From: an uncultured Propionibacteriaceae bacterium
GTDB taxonomy: Bacteria > Actinomycetota > Actinomycetes > Propionibacteriales > Propionibacteriaceae
Direction: 5' to 3'
Assembly: GCA_937859105.1 (NCBI GenBank)
Contig: CALMAD010000328.1
Location: 1-15,895 of the forward strand
DNA: 15,895 nucleotides
The notes under the pieces are model-generated. The model was not told where the DNA came from and did not search any database. It worked only from the letters and a program-made list of their open reading frames with translations. Every line of letters starts with the position of its first letter. Position 1 is the stretch's first letter. Made by a program: the position numbers and the translations under genes. Shown piece by piece: positions 14,860 to 15,895 of this stretch.

Positions 14860-15744
14860 ATGGGTGTCACCGACCTGAACATGATCCGCACCTTCCTGGC
14901 CGTCTACGAGGCCCGCAGCGTCACCGCGGCCGCCGCGACGCTCCACGTCACGCAGCCGACGGTGAGCTACACCGTGGGACGCCTCCGGCGTCACTTCGAC
15001 GACGATTTGTTTCGCCGGCGGGGCCACGAGTTCCTGCCGTCGCCGCTGGCCGATCGCATCTACCCGTCGCTGAAGCAGGCGCTCACGCAGATCGACGCGA
15101 CGCTCGAGGGGCCGCCGACGTTCGACGCAGCCTCGCACGAGGCCGAGATGTGCCTGGCCGTCTCGTCTTTGGGGGAGCTGACCTTCCTGCCGCCGATCGC
15201 CGCGGTCGCCTTGGCGGAGGCGCCCCGGCTGCGCCTGCGCGCGGTCTCGATGATCGCGACTGAGGCGGAAGAGGCGTTGGTCCGCGGCGCCGTCGATCTG
15301 GCGATCTCCGTGACCGTCTACGGGCCGCAGCGCGTCTGGCGGACGCCGTTCCGCGACGTCGAGTACGTCGCGGTGACCTCTGCCGCGCACGCGCTGCCCG
15401 AGACGGGCCCGGACATGTTCGCCGGGCGGCGTCTCGTGCAGGTCTCCAGCCAGGGGGGCCATACGTTCCCCAACCAGGCGATCGTCGAGCACGGCTTGCA
15501 GCCGCAGGTGGCTCTGGTCGTGGAGGGGTACGCGTCGGTGCCGCTGCTGCTGGAAGGCTCGGACCTTGTCGCGTTCCTGCCCCGGCACGTCGTCGAGGCG
15601 CTCGCCCCCCGTCACACGCTGGCCCTGCATCGCCTGCCCTGGCCGGTCCAGTCGCCGCCCGTGTCGGTGTACACGCGCCCGGAATCGCTCGTGACGCCCG
15701 CGCAGCGGTGGTTCCGGGACCTCGTGCTGCGGGTGGTGGGGTGA
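14860..15744 (+). CDS. LysR-family transcriptional regulator of the aromatic operon
   Basis: This 294-residue LysR protein is full length. The N-terminal winged helix-turn-helix spans about residues 5-62 (F-L-A-V-Y-E-A-R-S-V-T-A-A-A, then V-T-Q-P-T-V-S-Y-T-V-G-R-L). The coinducer-binding domain covers about 88-290. Divergence from the operon, and the fact that 4,5-cleavage operons are controlled by LysR proteins in other bacteria (LigR in Sphingobium), support it as the local regulator; the inducer cannot be read from sequence. No ribosome site fits ATG 14860: GGAG at 14834 is too far, and an in-frame TAG at 14848 blocks longer starts. A leaderless message is therefore likely. ATG 14881 is an alternative start, also without a ribosome site. 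Confidence 0.9.
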   Translation: MGVTDLNMIRTFLAVYEARSVTAAAATLHVTQPTVSYTVGRLRRHFDDDLFRRRGHEFLPSPLADRIYPSLKQALTQIDATLEGPPTFDAASHEAEMCLAVSSLGELTFLPPIAAVALAEAPRLRLRAVSMIATEAEEALVRGAVDLAISVTVYGPQRVWRTPFRDVEYVAVTSAAHALPETGPDMFAGRRLVQVSSQGGHTFPNQAIVEHGLQPQVALVVEGYASVPLLLEGSDLVAFLPRHVVEALAPRHTLALHRLPWPVQSPPVSVYTRPESLVTPAQRWFRDLVLRVVG

Positions 15745-15752
15745 GGCGGCGG

Positions 15753-15768
15753 GCGTCCGGACGCGTCC
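15753..15768. terminator. Overlapping palindromes between convergent genes
   Basis: GCGTCCGGACGC (15753-15764) and GGACGCGTCC (15759-15768) overlap in the 36-base gap between the LysR stop and the end of a minus-strand gene. The position suits termination, but there is no U-run. Confidence 0.25.
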
Positions 15769-15780
15769 GTCAGCGCCCGG

Positions 15781-15895
15781 TCAGTGCCGCGAGCGGTTCC
15801 AGCTGGACTTGCCCGGCGCGAACGGGCTGCGGACGTGGATGGCCCACGTCGAGTGCGGGTGGATCGACAGCATCGCCCGCTCCCACCAAGCCCGG
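15781..15895 (-). CDS. C-terminal end of an unrecognised gene (partial)
   Basis: On the minus strand an open frame enters from the right edge and stops at 15781 after 38 codons. Nearly every codon ends in G or C, unlike the other frames, and the peptide is rich in Trp, His and Arg (R-A-W-W-E-R-A-M-L-S-I-H-P-H-S-T-W). This supports a real coding end converging on the LysR gene. I do not recognise the family, and too little is present to guess. Confidence 0.5.
   Translation of the reverse strand, partial: RAWWERAMLSIHPHSTWAIHVRSPFAPGKSSWNRSRH

Noticed and set aside
1..15895. tRNA, rRNA, CRISPR array, insertion sequence or prophage attachment site
   Set aside because: I looked for cloverleaf arms, regularly spaced repeats, transposase motifs and flanking inverted repeats and saw none. 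In particular there is no mobile element at the ligI/ligC junction.

Overview
The window comes from a very GC-rich bacterium and almost certainly from an actinomycete. Third codon positions are almost always G or C, GTG starts are common, ATGA/GTGA gene overlaps are frequent, and promoters look like TANNNT. A family such as Propionibacteriaceae is possible, but the sequence alone does not settle it.

Layout. (1) Positions 1-1247, minus strand: two secreted lipoproteins of unknown function. The one at the left edge is cut by the window. A long hairpin lies between them and pairs with the ribosome site and start codon of the second. (2) Positions 1384-6208, plus strand: a tight operon of CNNM/CBS/CorC membrane protein, Era GTPase, a second CNNM/CBS/CorC protein and a shortened CNNM/CBS protein. 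The genes overlap or abut. (3) Positions 6261-7499, plus strand: an FUSC-type (aromatic acid exporter-like) membrane protein, convergent with the next block. (4) Positions 7538-14667, minus strand: a seven-gene aromatic-acid operon, in transcription order MFS aromatic-acid transporter, ligJ, ligK, ligI, aldo/keto reductase, a ModA-like binding protein without signal peptide, and pobA. (5) Positions 14860-15744, plus strand: a divergent LysR regulator. A perfect inverted repeat abuts its start codon. (6) Positions 15781-15895, minus strand: the tail of an unrecognised gene.

The operon belongs to the protocatechuate 4,5-cleavage (meta) pathway. PobA makes protocatechuate from 4-hydroxybenzoate. 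LigI opens 2-pyrone-4,6-dicarboxylate, LigJ hydrates 4-oxalomesaconate, and LigK splits 4-carboxy-4-hydroxy-2-oxoadipate to pyruvate and oxaloacetate. The order transporter-J-K-I matches K-E-F-D of the Comamonas pmdUKEFDABC operon, where the next genes are the ring-cleavage dioxygenase (A, B) and the semialdehyde dehydrogenase (C = LigC).

Here the dioxygenase genes are missing. LigI loses its last few residues and runs in frame into about 74 residues that look like the C-terminus of LigC. The simplest reading is one deletion from the end of ligI to late in ligC that removed the ring-cleavage step. The transporter also carries two mutually compensating frameshifts, and the aldo/keto reductase carries one in a short C run. 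No frameshift is visible in the era/CNNM side of the window. Either the pathway is decaying or has been shut down at ring cleavage, or this stretch of the assembly is faulty. Reads across 10722, 9793, 14246 and 14638 would decide.
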